From: Bedellia somnulentella
Lineage: Eukaryota > Arthropoda > Insecta > Lepidoptera > Bedelliidae
Reading direction: 5' to 3'
DNA length: 64,000 bases
Assembly: GCA_963576735.1 (NCBI GenBank)
Contig: OY755179.1
Span: 1,488,001 to 1,552,000, forward strand
The position numbers were made by a program, and so were the translations under genes. The notes below the pieces were generated by a model that worked only from the letters and a program-made list of their open reading frames with translations, did no database searches and had not been told where the DNA came from. Below are positions 1 through 11,900 of this stretch, piece after piece (within the stretch, counting starts at the first letter, position 1; each line of letters starts with the position of its first letter).

Positions 1-56
1 AGTCGACTCTTTTACAGTTAAACCTCAATGTCACTCTGCCTTAGTGAATAGTTTTT

Positions 57-345
57 CTCATACATACATATACTCACGCCGTTAATTTCCATTGGGGTAG
101 GCAGAGACTATCGATCGCCACTTTGTATGAACCTGGCAAGCCTCTCTAGCTTCGTTTACATTGATCAATATTTTCATACATGCTCTTTTACTCTTCATAC
201 TGCGGACGCCGGCCTTTTTGAGCACACTCTCTATTGGGTCCAGGTGTGTCCTCCGTGGCCGTGCTCTACTAAATTACCTTCCACATTAGCTCTATGAAAC
301 CTTTTACCAATTTAGTGGCTCTCATGGTGCCGAAGGGTTTTGTTT
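57..345 (-). mobile_element. RTE-like LINE, 3' end fragment
   Basis: Reverse-strand copy of the 3' end of the LINE seen in full at 4758-7121. It shows the (CATA)n tail, the end block 'actcacgccgttaa', the 'ggggtaggcagagacta' motif and the C-terminal coding region with several differences. Similarity fades near 345. It is 5' truncated, as is usual for target-primed insertions. Confidence 0.8.
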
Positions 346-500
346 TATTCATTTAATGACAAGTTGTGGAAAAATTAATGTTTCTTAGGTATTTACATTT
401 GTCTACAACGTCGTTTAGATAAAAAAAGTCGGCAGCACATATAAACTTATTATAAACTTTAACGCTACGAAGTAAATATTAATAAAAACATGAAAAGCTG

Positions 501-690
501 CGTAGTGTTGGCTTAGAATAGCACTACCCCATTTCTACATCTATAGGGACTTTTTAAGTGATTTTTGGGCGATGCGGTTGGAGACCCATCACCAACAACT
601 TCGAAAAATGGTTAAAGTTTTTTTTATTCCGAAGATCTGGTTCCCCTTTTTACGTAATAATAGGGATTTATAGCCGTGAGTACATGTTAT
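501..690 (+). mobile_element. SINE-A copy, degenerate
   Basis: Has the SINE-A head (gtagtgttggcttagaatagc), the central 'ggcgatgcggttggagaccc' block and the end 'gggatttatagccgtgagta'. The middle is diverged. I see nothing else in 346-500 or 691-1330; 841-900 is AT-rich. Confidence 0.6.
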
Positions 691-1429
691 TATTTAGGTA
701 TGTTGTATATGAAAAGGCAAGTAAACATAAAGCTTTTCTTTATAATTATTGGTATAATTGACGTGGTTAAAGAAAACACCCTAAACGACACCAAGAAAAA
801 AAAAGAAAAAGAAAAGAAGATGTTTATTCGCCATTTGTGGCACAAAAAATATATATAAAATATATAAAAATAACAAAATTAAATATAAAAGCAAACTAAA
901 AACTAACACAATCTATATGGTTACGTAGACTCGATCGAAACCTTACCCGAATAATAAAACATAAAAAACTAATGATTTTGAGTCGACAACATATAGCCGC
1001 AAAATTCGGATTGTCGAGTATTTTGCTAAATTCTAATGGTGCAGACTGCTGACAGACGAATCTCAGTCGCCATATTGACTGACACTCAATGACATAAACG
1101 TTCCGTTTCATAATTTTTTTCATTCGCTTCGCAAGCACTTTTTTAAAGGAGGTTAAAAAGTCAAAAAAGTCAAAAAGTTTATTTTTCAAAATAAAGTTAA
1201 ATACTAACATTTTTTGAACTGCGATTGCGATTGAGTCTACCGTACTCCTTGAGGTAATTATTATCAAAGATACACTTTTCTTTCGTCGCTGACGTTTCGG
1301 GAAAACATATTGTTTTGGCACTTTTTTATCAGCTGTAGTGCATCACCTCATTGTAGTGCGCGGACTTCAAAACTACCATCACTCGAAAAAAATACATGGT
1401 CGATACAATACTAAAATACTAAACACTGT

Positions 1430-1918
1430 GATGGCCCAGGAGAAACTAGAAAGACTTTTATATTTACAACTATTTTACATATTTAAGATCCGAACACAAA
1501 ATATGTCTTCCCATAGCATTCTCTGGTATTGCAGCAACTCTGCAATAGATGATGGTATAACGGCTCACTCGCGTTTTCCAATTCATTCAGATTTAGATTC
1601 TACGTCTCATATGTCGTTAGGGTCACCAGCCGCTAAGTTATTGAAAGAAACTCATTAAGTCATTTGAGATGGAGCACCCATCACTAAATGTCATGATATT
1701 GTTGTAATCGTCTCTTTCAAGATACAATGAATAATAAATTACCTTTTGGAGACAAAACTTTGTTATTGGCAGGAGATTTTCGTCAGATTTTACCAGTGGT
1801 AGTTAATGGGTCTCAAAATGATATTATAAAAGCTTCAATTAAGCACTTTTCTAGATTGATAAAAACAATGAACGAAGCTATAAGAATCTATACCTTACTA
1901 ACCTTTAATATACTTTGA
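1430..1918 (+). pseudogene. Helitron PIF1-type helicase remnant
   Basis: This is a broken piece of the helicase domain of an autonomous Helitron. In order, and across frame changes, it shows a Walker A-like stretch GPGETRKTF (from about 1433; the family has GTGKT), PIAFSGIAATL (near 1507), DDGITAHSRF with LAKLLKET-like sequence (1548-1655), a Walker B-like VIW-stop-DGAP (near 1665) and GDFRQILPVV (near 1774). The last is the PIF1-family signature seen in Helitrons. Frameshifts and stops make it non-functional. The Rep/HUH nuclease part is not visible, so the short Helitrons elsewhere in the window need a source outside it. Confidence 0.75.
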
Positions 1919-1920
1919 GA

Positions 1921-2770
1921 ACCGATGACAACAGAAGTATCTACCTACATTTTGTCCCTAGGTGTGTATTATGAGTCATATTATACGCGAAGCCGGGTTT
2001 TTATCTAGTAAGAATATAAACTTTAGAACAAAATTTTAAGTAAGTGACAAAAACTTACATATATTTGCACCCCTGCAATAGCGAATTGGTACTGACTGAG
2101 CACAAATGTTGAGAGCCGATTGACTCCCAACACCGATTTCCTGTCAGTACCATCGTGGAGTCATTACCACCTAACAAGATATTCTGTGCATTTTCCAATA
2201 TTAACAACTCAGCCAACCCATTTAATGGAACAAAGGTTGACCTGCATTAGTACAAACCTTCACTAAGTAAAGATAAAGTTATCTTGCTAATAGCTCGGAA
2301 CATAAGACAAAGGTGAGCTTCCGTGCTGATAAGTGACGTGAGCAAATTCTGTAATTGCTCGAAAGCTCTTGAGAAATAATCGCGCGCCGCGTGACCTACA
2401 AGTGCCGGTAATTATATTAATCACTGCTGTAAAGCACAAGTCCTTTAAGCTCATAAATTGTACAATGAAAATACCTTTCATTTGCTTCTTGTTTGTTTGC
2501 CATTCAGCTGCTATTGTCTTACGAAAAGATAGCTAACGCTTTAGAAGAACAGTAAGTAGGCTTAAAAAACTATTGACGCACAAAATTTGGGTCACTCGGT
2601 ATGTTTTGAGAAATATAAATAAACTATTATAAATATTAACTATATATATTTTAGTATTTTTTTAAATATGTTGCTACTTGGTTTTAGCAAAGTTCCATTC
2701 GCTTAAACAACTTTTGAAATACTTAATTCAGTTTTGACAGGTCAAAAATTGCTGCTTCAAAGGTGACCAC
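1921..2770. other. Anonymous stretch
   Basis: No gene, tRNA-like head or known repeat recognised. There is a 9 bp inverted pair (ggtactgac / gtcagtacc) at about 2089-2152. Confidence 0.5.
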
Positions 2771-2774
2771 GGCA

Positions 2775-2957
2775 TTTTCAAGACTCTTCAGCAAAGGCAG
2801 GCAGGTGTCCGAAGTACGAAGAATAAAAGAGCATGTATGAAAAGATTGATGGATGTGAATGAAGCTTGAGAGGTTTGCCAGGATCGTACAAAGTGGCGAT
2901 CGATAGTCTCTGCCTACCCCAATGGGAACTAACGGCGTGAGAATATGTATGTATGTT
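2775..2957 (+). mobile_element. RTE-like LINE, 3' end fragment
   Basis: Forward copy of the last ~180 bp of the LINE: the KNKRACMKRLMDVNEA-like coding segment, 'gatagtctctgcctacccc', and the tail 'ggcgtgagaatatgtatgtatg'. One in-frame stop (gaagcttgag). Confidence 0.8.
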
Positions 2958-2974
2958 CAGCAAAAGTTTATTTT

Positions 2975-3140
2975 TTATATTTTTTTACAGTCACAGGAAC
3001 AAATAAGCACAAGTGCTTTATCAGGGCTATAGAGTGGATGTGAATTTAAAATTAAAACATTAAACGTCTGTCTTTGAGGGACGTCATACCGATAGATCCA
3101 GTTCTTTTCTCGTGTGGCAATATCAGAAACATGCCTCAGT
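2975..3140 (-). pseudogene. Possible mariner/Tc1-type transposase scrap
   Basis: Reverse-strand translation contains DIATREKNWIYRYDVPQRQ, which resembles the first-aspartate block of mariner transposases (usually TGDETWIYxYDPETKRQ), with the key Asp lost. No terminal repeats were found. It could be chance similarity over about 20 residues. Confidence 0.4.
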
Positions 3141-3390
3141 GTCCCATTTTCCATAAATGGTTCCTGAATTCTAATATAAACCTTGGATTGAGTTATGAAA
3201 TGTCGATTGTAGCCTTGCAAATCTCAACTTAGCTTTAAAACTATAATGTATGGCGGATTAATAAAAACAATAATAAATGAGATGTGAAAATCTGTTTTTT
3301 GATTTAAATGAATATATCGGTCTAAGTAAGGTTAAACAAATAATTATAGCAACAAGTTAATCATTTTGAGTAATATTACTCTGTGTAAAA

Positions 3391-4678
3391 AGTATCGGGA
3401 ATATGTCAATAAAAAGACCCGCGTAAAAGAGGTCGTTCAATTTTTTTTACTGCATGTTGGTAGCACTGTACTGATTTAGCGCGCAAAATTTGAGCGGGAT
3501 CTGTCATTTAATTTGTTTTAAACTACATTTTTTGTTGGTCATAGTTTTGAGTCCTCGGCGATTTTTACAATGGAAAATATTGTTGAACAAAGAGTGTGCC
3601 TTAAATTTTGTGTTTCGAATAATATTTCATGTGGTGAATCACTAAAAATGTTACGAAAAACCTACGGCGAATCGTGTATATTGAAAACAAGGGCTTATGA
3701 ATGGTATAAGGCTTTTAAAGAAGGCCGAGAAGTAGTAGTAGACTTGCCTCGTTCTGGTAGACCTTCGTCCGCTACGACCAAAGAAAACATCGACAGAATC
3801 AAGAAGCTAGTGCTCGAAAATCGACGTATGAGTCTGAGAGAGTTGGCTTGTGAGGTGAACATATCTTTTAAGTCCGTCCACAACATTCTCATTGACATTT
3901 TAGGCATGAAACGCGTCGCCGCTCGACTAGTTCCAAAAGAGCTCAATTTTGTTCAAAAAGCGCAGCGAAAGCATGTCGCTGAAGACATGGTTTCCCGAGC
4001 TTCTACGGATCAGACCTTTATGAAACGTATAATAACTGGCGACGAGACATGGGTTTATGAGTACGACATGCAAACAAGCCAACAGTCTTCAGATTGGCGT
4101 CTCGAAAATGAGCCGAAACCAAAAAACCGCGGCAAAGTCGCTCCAAAATCAAGATGATGCTGACAGTTTTTTTTGACTACCGTGGTGTGATCCACTCCGA
4201 ATTCCTTCCAGAGGGAGAAACAGTGAATAAAGAATATTATTTAGGCGTCATGAAGCGTTTGCGTGAGAGTATCCGCCGAAAACGTCCAGATTTGTGGCAA
4301 CACAACTCATGGATGCTGCACCATGATAATGCACCATCACACACAGCCATATAGTGAAAGAGTTTTTAGCGAAAAATTCAACAAAAGTTCTCGACCAAGC
4401 ACCATATTCACCTGATATGGCTTTGTCTGACTTTTTTTTATTTCCCAAGTTAAAATTACCACTTCGGGGAAAACGTTTTGAGTCGATAGAAGCCATAAAA
4501 GAAAATTCGCTGAATGAGCTAAAGGCCATACCGCAAATACCCTATGAAAAATGTACGAAAGACTGGGTGAAGCGGTGGAGATGTTGTATTGCAAGCGATG
4601 GGGCCTACTTTGAAGGCGATAAAATAAATTTAAATGAATAATTTGTATTTTTTGTTTTATTGACCAATTCCCGATACT
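3391..4678 (+). mobile_element. Mariner (DD34D) element, transposase frameshifted
   Basis: A full-length mariner of about 1.29 kb. The terminal inverted repeats read 'agtatcgggaatatgtcaat' at 3391 and the reverse complement of 'attgaccaattcccgatact' at the right end, next to TA. The transposase starts at 3570 (MENIVEQRV). Its N-terminal half has paired helix-turn-helix regions (RPSSATTKENIDRIKKLV; SLRELACEVNISFKSVHNIL). The catalytic blocks are GDETWVYEYD, HHDNAPSH and YSPDMALSDFFLFPKLK, with about 34 residues between the last two Asp, which defines DD34D. The reading frame changes near 4150 and again near 4350, so this copy cannot make a whole transposase. It may still be mobilised in trans because both ends are present. 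Confidence 0.85.
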
Positions 4679-4757
4679 TAGTACTAACAGTAAAATCAAT
4701 GCATTTAATTCATTTTGTCTCGTCATGATGTTCGACATCATGTTTTGTAGTAAAATA

Positions 4758-7121
4758 CATACATACATACATATTCTCACGCCGTTAGTTCTCATTGGGG
4801 TAGGCAGAGACTATCGATCGCCACTTTGTACGATCCTGGCACACCTCTCTGGCTTCGTTTACATCCATCAATCTTTTCATACATGCTCTTTTATTCTTCA
4901 TACTGCAGACACCTGCCTTTTTGAGCACATTTTCTATTTGATCCAAATGCGTCCTCCGAGGTCGTCCTCTACTAACATTACCTTCCACATTGGCTCTATA
5001 TATCTCTTTCACCAATTTACTGTCATCCATCCTCTCTATGTGCCCAAACCATCTCAACATTCCTTTTTCTATCTTTCTTACAATATCATCTTTTACACCA
5101 CACCTTTCACGATAACATCATTCCTCACCCGATCACATAACCTTACATTACAAACTTTTCTGAGGGATCTCATTTCTACTGCATTCACTCTACTTTCATG
5201 CTTCTTCTGCCACACCCAACATTCACTGCCATACATAAGCGTAGGAACAAGGACAGCATCATGCACGGCCATTCGGGCCTTTTCAGACACCGATTGACTA
5301 GACATTAGACTATCCAGTGCGCCATTTACCGCATTACCCTTTTTCACTCTTCTCTCGATATCTTCATCACACTTTCCATCCCTAGTAAACAAACTTCCCA
5401 AATATACAAACTCTTTCACTTGTTCCACTTTCTTACCATTAATCTCAATCACGCATTCGGTCATATTCACTTCTCTCTCAAAAACCATAGTTTTTGTTTT
5501 ATCCACATTCACCCTCATTCCCTTTTTTTCAAAAGACGCACATGCAATATTCGTCATCTCTTGCAGCTCTTCCACCGATGATGCAAGTAGTACTTGATCG
5601 TCGGCATATAAGAGACATTTAATGATGAATCCACCCATTCTCAATCCATAATCACTTTCACGCAAATCTGTTAAACAGTCATCCATGAACAAATTGAAGA
5701 GCCACGGGGAAGCCACACATCCCTGTCGGACACCCTGAGAGATCCCGAACCAGTCAGTATTTACCCCGTTTACTCTCACACATGCACTGGAGTCCTCATA
5801 GAGTGATACCAGTGCACGTATAAGTCGACTCCCCAAACCGAACTTGGACAACACCTCCCATAAACACTTTCTTAACACCCTATCATACGCCTTCTCTAAA
5901 TCTATGAAGGAGCAATACACTTTTCGGTTCTTAGCTAAGAACTTTTCGGTGATGCTCCTTAGAGAGAAGATTTGATCCATACATCCCATTCCTTTCCTAA
6001 ATCCTGCTTGCACATCCCATATTTTCTCATCAGTTTCATTCATCACTCTTTCAATCAATACCTTTGCATACAATTTACCGACAATGCTGAGTAGGCTAAT
6101 GCCGCGGTAGTTTTTAGCCTCCTGGCGTGACCCTTTTCCTTTATACAGGGGCACAATCACCGCCTTGCACCAGTCTCGTGGTACTTTGCCACTCGACCAG
6201 CACTTTTGGAAAAGGAAGTACAACCAAGAAGCCACCAACCCTTTACCAGCCCTCAGCATTTCGATAGTTATCCTATCATACCCTGCCGCCTTCCCTATTT
6301 TCATACTTTTCATTGCTTTCATTATTTCTTCCATACTGATCTCACTTTCACTAAAAGCACCCATCGCATCGTTCCAATCAACATTACTGTCGATTCATAA
6401 ATAAAAGATGTTATTAAAGGAAAGAAAAATTTCGACACTGGCGGGGCTCGAACCCGCGACCTTCGGGTATACGCCCCCGTCGCTCTGCCAACTGAGCTAC
6501 AGTGTCAGTTGGCATCCAGCGCGAAATTTCTCTATCCTTTGTTTCTTTTTTACACGTTCAAGTAGTGTTTGCGTTTCCTACCTCCGAATTTTAACTAATT
6601 CGGACGGCCACTTGTCTACCTTTTCAGATAGAATGCAAATGTTGGAAACGCCTAACTATGACATAATTTAATGTTTTTTGACATGAATTCCTCATGTGGG
6701 GATTATTATTCATAAATAAAAGATGTTATTAAAGGAAAGAAAAATTTCGACACTGGCGGGGCTCGAACCCGCGACCTTCGGGTATACGCCCCCGTCGCTC
6801 TGCCAACTGAGCTACAGTGTCAGTTGGCATCCAGCGCGAAATTTCTCTATCCTTTGTTTCTTTTTTACACGTTCAAGTAGTGTTTGCGTTTCCTACCTCC
6901 GAATTTTAACTAATTCGGACGGCCACTTGTCTACCTTTTCAGATAGAATGCAAATGTTGGAAACGCCTAACTATGACATAATTTAATGTGTTAATTTTTC
7001 TTTCCTTTAATAACATCTTTTATTTATGAATAATAATCCCCACATGAGGAATTCATGTCAAAAAACATTAAATTATTACTGTCGATTGGCGAAGAAACGG
7101 ATGCATCCTCTTTTTCAAAGA
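4758..7121 (-). mobile_element. RTE-like non-LTR retrotransposon, 5' truncated, with nested SINE
   Basis: The insertion is bounded by an 11 bp target duplication GTAGTAAAATA at 4747-4757 and 7122-7132. Its reverse-strand ORF (6364 down to 5093, continuing in another frame 5060-4785) encodes a reverse transcriptase: a GKAAGYDRI entry, KNYRGISLLS, FIDLEKAYDRV, GVRQGC, the catalytic LLYADDQVLLA, then a C-terminal domain with YGSECWVWQKK and LRWFGHIERMDD, typical of RTE-group LINEs. The apurinic endonuclease domain is missing, so the copy is 5' truncated. A frameshift near 5080 breaks the C-terminus. A SINE composite sits at 6396-7074 inside it; the LINE resumes at 7088 with the IDSNVDWND codons. 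The clade (RTE versus a close relative) is uncertain. Confidence 0.85.
6396..7074 (-). mobile_element. SINE-C composite: perfect tandem copy plus inverted arm
   Basis: Inserted in the LINE with a 13 bp target duplication (6383-6395 and 7075-7087, ATTACTGTCGATT). It contains two copies of a 315 bp unit (start 6396 and 6711) that look identical, then an inverted arm (6990-7074) matching the unit's edge. Each unit holds a tRNA-like head on the minus strand (6434-6506, 6749-6821). The head has a perfect 7 bp acceptor stem (GACACTG/CAGTGTC), A box TAGCTCAGTTGG and B box GGTTCGAGCCC; its anticodon arm does not fold normally, so it is not a tRNA gene. Confidence 0.75.
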
Positions 7122-7132
7122 GTAGTAAAATA

Positions 7133-7400
7133 TACTGTTTAATATCTATATAACGAAATCTTAATAAAAAATATATATTATTTATTAATACAAACTAGCA
7201 GATTTCAATGCTTTCAAACTTTAAATGATTTCATTTAATTGTATGTTAATAAAATTAATATAATGACATGGGTCCGAAGATCATATTTTAGTAGATATTT
7301 TCTGCCCCATTCCAGTGAGATACTGGATTATAGCTTGAACTAAAAAATTCTGAGTATTTATCAATTAAAAGCAATTATTGTCCATAGTTTTTATTAAGAT
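7133..7400. other. Anonymous AT-rich stretch
   Basis: No gene or repeat recognised between the LINE and the Helitron. Confidence 0.5.
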
Positions 7401-7401
7401 A

Positions 7402-7803
7402 CTAGCTGACCCCACAGACTTCGTACTGTCAAAAGTGTAGACTTTTATGTCGTCAAACTGAAATATTTAACTGACCCGTTGAGGGTCTCTGTCATGCGAT
7501 GAGAAAAAGGTGTTTTTCATAGTGTCCTCACATTTTTTTCACTTTATAAATTTAAAGTTTATAAGTATAGTAGTTTCGGCTGAGCATTAATTCTTAGTCA
7601 ATTAGTCAGTTTGGCCATTGTTTAAGAAAAAATATTGATCTCTTAATTTTTCTGGGATAATAAGTGCCCTATTGTGTTAATTGGGATCATTATCTGGCTT
7701 CCTGTAACTTATTTTAAACACGTTCTGTGAATTAGTCTTTATTTAGCTACAAACACACAAACATCCAAATATCTAAACTTTCACATTTATATTATTAATA
7801 GGA
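7402..7803 (-). mobile_element. Short non-autonomous Helitron
   Basis: Read on the minus strand it begins TCCTATTAATAATATAAATG (Lepidoptera Helitron 5' type, first base 7803) and ends GGGGTCAGCTAG (7402). It is flanked by A and T, the Helitron target. It has no terminal inverted repeat and no coding capacity; 402 bp. Confidence 0.7.
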
Positions 7804-8199
7804 TAAGGCATAAACATAAACTTCTCGCGCAGGTGACCTCGCTCGCCGGCCAGAGCGCAGCGTCTTGTCTTGGGCTTCATGCACGCGTGGAAATTTAAAA
7901 TTGTATTATCTTCTAAGATGTTTATCTAAATTAAGTGATGTCAAGGACATTTTTGTTCTCAGTTAAATACTCTTAATCAGCAACATATTTATTTGGATAA
8001 GGATTAATATTATGTTGATAAAACATTATGGCAATAATGCATTAAATTCGACCAAATTTGTTTACCATCAAAATGGTTATAGTAAGTGAATCTTAAAAGT
8101 TAGACATATACTGTCCAGGACATTTTTTTAGATCATTTAAAGAGAAACAATTCTTTGTACATTTTTTTGGGTCACTTAAACCGTTTACGCAGCGCACAC

Positions 8200-8417
8200 A
8201 ACGGAAGCCTTAAAGTATGAATAATTATCCCCGTTTTCGCAACATTATTCGCCGATAGTTTGCTCCTGTTAGTAGCAGCGTGATGATATATAGCCTAAAA
8301 CCTTCCTCAATAAATGGACTATCCAACACAAAAAGAATTTTTCAATTTGATTGGGTAGTTCCTGAGATCCTAGCGTTCAAACAAACAAACTCTTCAGCTT
8401 TATAATATTAGTATAGA
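8200..8417 (-). mobile_element. Helitron 5' end, second type
   Basis: Minus-strand sequence from 8417 reads TCTATACTAATATTATAAAG followed by 'ctgaagagtttgtttgtttg', the typical 5' end of another Lepidoptera Helitron group, with A upstream. The 3' end was not found; similarity is lost around 8200. The stretch 7804-8200 is otherwise anonymous. Confidence 0.65.
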
Positions 8418-8537
8418 TTATTAATATTGTTTAGATTTTTAGTTCTTATAAAGTTAATTACAAATTTCAGAAGATTATTGGATGGAATTTGAGAAAACAA
8501 ATTCAAGTTATGTTTATTGCGATCATGGGATATATGT

Positions 8538-8782
8538 ACATACCTACATACATATACTCACGGCTATAAATCCCAAGAAGGGGTAGCCAGAGCTAAGGAA
8601 TTAGAAATTCCTCAGCCACTTTTGGAAAATTGAGTGGGGAAAAGATGGTAAAGGTTGTTGGTGATGGGTCTCCAACCGCATCGCCCAAAAATCCCTTAAA
8701 AGCCCCAATACCGTTAGTCGCCTCTTACGTACACCCATCGGTAGAAACGGGGTAGTGCTATTCTAAGCCGACACTACACGGC
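8538..8782 (-). mobile_element. SINE-A copy, near full length
   Basis: Reverse-strand SINE-A from the (CATA)n tail and 'actcacggctataaatccc' to the head 'gccgacactacacggc'. Confidence 0.8.
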
Positions 8783-8794
8783 GGGTAGTGATTG

Positions 8795-9096
8795 TCCCGA
8801 GTGAACCCGATAGTCTCTGTCTATCCAAATGGAAAGTAAAATGGTGTGGATATATGTAAATATATATCTATGCATGTTTGTACACAACGATCTATAGGCG
8901 CACCGCTCCTGTGGTTTTAATAAGGAATATAAGGATAAACAATAGAAAAGATCATATGTATGAGAAAAATAATGAATGTGACAGAAGCAAGCCAGATTTG
9001 ACAGAATCGTACATAGTGGCAATCGACACTAGAGACTATATAGATAGTAGGCAGAGGCCTACCCCAATAGGAACAACTGGCGTGAGTATATTAAAG
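8795..9096 (+). mobile_element. Degenerate LINE 3' ends
   Basis: Two decayed LINE tails: 'gatagtctctgtctatccaa' near 8808 and 'cagaggcctaccccaatagg' with 'ggcgtgagtata' near 9052-9090. Confidence 0.5.
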
Positions 9097-9179
9097 TAAG
9101 TAATTCTAACTACCAACTTCAACATTACACAGCATTATATGTCTTGAAAGTTTAGAAAAGAATGCGTTGTATAAGATAG

Positions 9180-9440
9180 GTATGACGTTCAGCTTCAACC
9201 CAGAGGTTTTGGGCTCGACTAACCGATTTTAGGATACCAGGATTGAATCACCTGAGTATCCAAATATAAAAGATTCCGCGCTTCAGAGGGAATGTCAGTC
9301 GAGGTATCACGGTAGCAGTGGTCAGTGTAAAAACCCGCATTAGGGCATTGTGGAGTACTTTGGTCAAATCACCCTATTCAGGGTAAGCTTGAGCACCTCA
9401 GTAGTGGTGATAAATCTGTGGTTCTAATGAGGATTCAGTC
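9180..9440 (+). mobile_element. Degenerate Lepidoptera SINE-like repeat
   Basis: Contains 'aaaacccgcattagggcat' and 'gtggagtactttggtcaaa'. This is close to the Lepidoptera repeat block 'cccgcattggagcagcgtgg' known from many moth genomes. The head is unclear. Confidence 0.4.
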
Positions 9441-9582
9441 AGACAAATATAAAAAAACATATAATGTTTTACTTTTTACCAATCGTTTATCAAAACCCAT
9501 TTAAAAAAACAAATGCATAGGTAAAGTGTTCCAAAAAATGTGGTAGTATATTTTTTAAGCTGACAGTGTAAAGCACTAACCT

Positions 9583-9819
9583 TACATATATACATACTCA
9601 CGGCCATAAATCCCAAAAAGGGGTAGCCTGAAAACTCCTAAGCCACATTTGGAAGTTGATAGGAGAAAAGCTGGTAAAAAGAAAGTATCGTTTGTGATGG
9701 TTTTCCAACCGGCTCGCCAAAAACCACTTAAAATTATAAAAGCCCCATACCCTTAGTCGCCTTTTACGACTTCCGTGGGTAGAAATGGATAGAAACATTG
9801 TAAGCCAGCACTACATGTA
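9583..9819 (-). mobile_element. SINE-A copy, diverged
   Basis: Reverse-strand SINE-A with tail 'cttacatatatacatactc' and head 'gtaagccagcactacatg'. Confidence 0.7.
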
Positions 9820-9842
9820 TAAATTCCTTGAGTAAATCCTAA

Positions 9843-10112
9843 CATACATACATATACTCACGGCTATAAATCCCTTAAGGGGGAAGCCAGAGCTTTGGAA
9901 TGAGAAATTCCTCAGCCACTTTGGAAGTTGATTGGGGAATAATATTTTGGTTATGTATAATTAGTTATAATTATAATAAATAATTGTTGGTGACGGGCCT
10001 CCAACCACATCGCCCAAAAAATACTTCAAAAGCCCCTATACCCTTAGTCGCCTCTTACGATCACCCACGGATAGAAATGGGGTAGAGTTATTCTAAGCCG
10101 ACACTACACGGC
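9843..10112 (-). mobile_element. SINE-A copy with small internal insertion
   Basis: Reverse-strand SINE-A. Extra AT-rich bases (around 9945-9985) interrupt the central part. Otherwise complete, from 'catatactcacggctataa' to 'gccgacactacacggc'. Confidence 0.75.
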
Positions 10113-11025
10113 AAAGCCCTAACTCCTAACTAAGGGTAAAACACAAAGTTTCAAAAACTAAAATCCAATAGCACAAAGGAATGTAGTCAAAGTTTTAACC
10201 AGTTATAACTGATTAAACTAACAATGTAATGCGTGGTCTAAAACAAAGGTTTGGCCGAAAATTGTTGCTTAATTCAGGGGTACACTTAATAAGTAATTAC
10301 CATAACTGACTTTAATCTTTGAAACCGACAAGCCCATGTTTTAACCGTTTAAAAAGGATGATGATGACAGTAATTTACATACTATGATGTAATGAAGGCT
10401 AGATTACGTGCCACTGCCTACTAGCATGTCGGCTCTAATATAATTCCTAGGGCGAGTCAGTCTGTATGTAAGTTATACGACTATAATTATCTCAACTACA
10501 CGGCACTCCATAGGCGCTCCTATTTCTTGCATTTAGACTGATTTAATATACCACGGATATAGAATTTTAAAAAGGTTAAACTAGGTAGATATTTATGTTC
10601 TCTGTAAGTTTTTTACAATGTTTATCACTCTGATTTATATTTTTGTAGCAGGAAAAGTTTAAATTATGTTTAAATGGGAAGCTATACAAACTTCGCGGCA
10701 CGCAAACACAAATTCTTTTTAAATTGCGGTAAGTTGTTTAGAGTGTCTACGAGCCGTCGTAGCAGCGTCTACGCTATGCCGTAGATGGCTCGTAGCATTT
10801 CGTTGAAATTCTGAATAGAATTCAAAGAACATAAATCATATCGTCACGGTTTACTATCCCTAGAAGCGGTCAAAAAAAAGTCAAAAAGTTTATTCTTCAA
10901 AATTAAGTTAAAAACTAATATTTTTTGAACGTCAATTTTTTTAAATTTATCATTAGTCCGTTGCTTCGGAAGGTGTTCGTAAAGAGAGGAAGCAACAAAG
11001 AAACTCTTTACATTCTCCTTTTTTT
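10113..11025. other. Anonymous stretch with one hairpin
   Basis: No gene recognised. A pair of inverted 'ctacgagcc'/'ggctcgtag' elements lies at about 10748-10796. 10868-10935 resembles 1150-1215 (shared 'gtcaaaaagtttatt'), so both belong to an unnamed repeat. Confidence 0.45.
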
Positions 11026-11300
11026 TAGCGGTAGCTAGAGCTTCGGAATAAAAAATTGATCAGCCACTTTTGAAAGTTAAGTTGAGAATGGATTGTAAAT
11101 AAAGGTTGTTGGTGATGGGTCTCCAACCGCATCGTTCAACAACCACTTAATAAGCGCCAATACCATATGTCACCTCTTACGACACCCACCACCGGTAATA
11201 CCATCTTGTCGCCTATCAACTTCCAAATGTGGCTGAGGATATGTTAGCTCTGATTTTCTAGCTACCCCTTTTTGGGATTTATAGCCGTGAGTATTTATGT
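11026..11300. mobile_element. SINE-A mosaic, two opposed fragments
   Basis: 11026-11201 is reverse-strand SINE-A (central and 5' parts). 11203-11300 is forward-strand SINE-A 3' part, ending 'ggatttatagccgtgagta'. Head-to-head fragments suggest insertion of one copy beside or into another. Confidence 0.6.
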
Positions 11301-11646
11301 TCTACAATAAGAAACTGGGTTACTGTTGTTTAACATAAAATTGTTCATTATATAATGCATCAAATTTCCGTTTTTTTCAACGTGTGAAAGCATGAAAGGA
11401 ACTCAAGAGGAACTGGGGTTGAAATAATATCCGGTAGAGTGGCGTTTCTAACTGACTGAAGCATGCTTTTAGCAAATTAATAGGGAGTGATAGTGATACA
11501 GCAATTTCGTAAGGTAGACGATATAAGGCTAAATTTGATTACGTAGTTATTGCAAGCATACCTATTCAAAGCCTAAAAAATCATATTGCCTTGAAAAGGA
11601 GTACTGAAAATTAATTTCTAACTTAAAAAGAAACGAATTTGAAGTT

Positions 11647-11900
11647 GCCATGTAGTGCCGGCTTAGAATGTCGCTACCCTTTTCTACCCACAGGTGTCGT
11701 AAGAGAAGACTAAGGGTATTGGGACTTTTTATTGGATTTTTGGGCGATGCGGTTCGAGACCTATCACCAAAAATCTTTATTTTACCGCCTTTTCCCCACT
11801 CAACTTCCAAAAGTGGCTGAGGAATTTATAATTCCTTGGCTCTGGCCGCCCCTTCTAGGGGATTATACCCGTGAGTATATGATTGTATGTATGTGTATGA
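11647..11900 (+). mobile_element. SINE-A copy, full length
   Basis: Forward copy from 'gccatgtagtgccggctta' to 'gtgagtatatgattgtatg', moderately diverged. Confidence 0.75.

Noticed and set aside
4725..5297. 190-codon plus-strand frame
   Set aside because: Antisense shadow of the LINE reverse transcriptase C-terminal region.
6434..6506. tRNA gene
   Set aside because: Good acceptor and T stems and A/B boxes, but the anticodon arm does not fold with a 7 nt loop, and the sequence is part of a repeated SINE unit.
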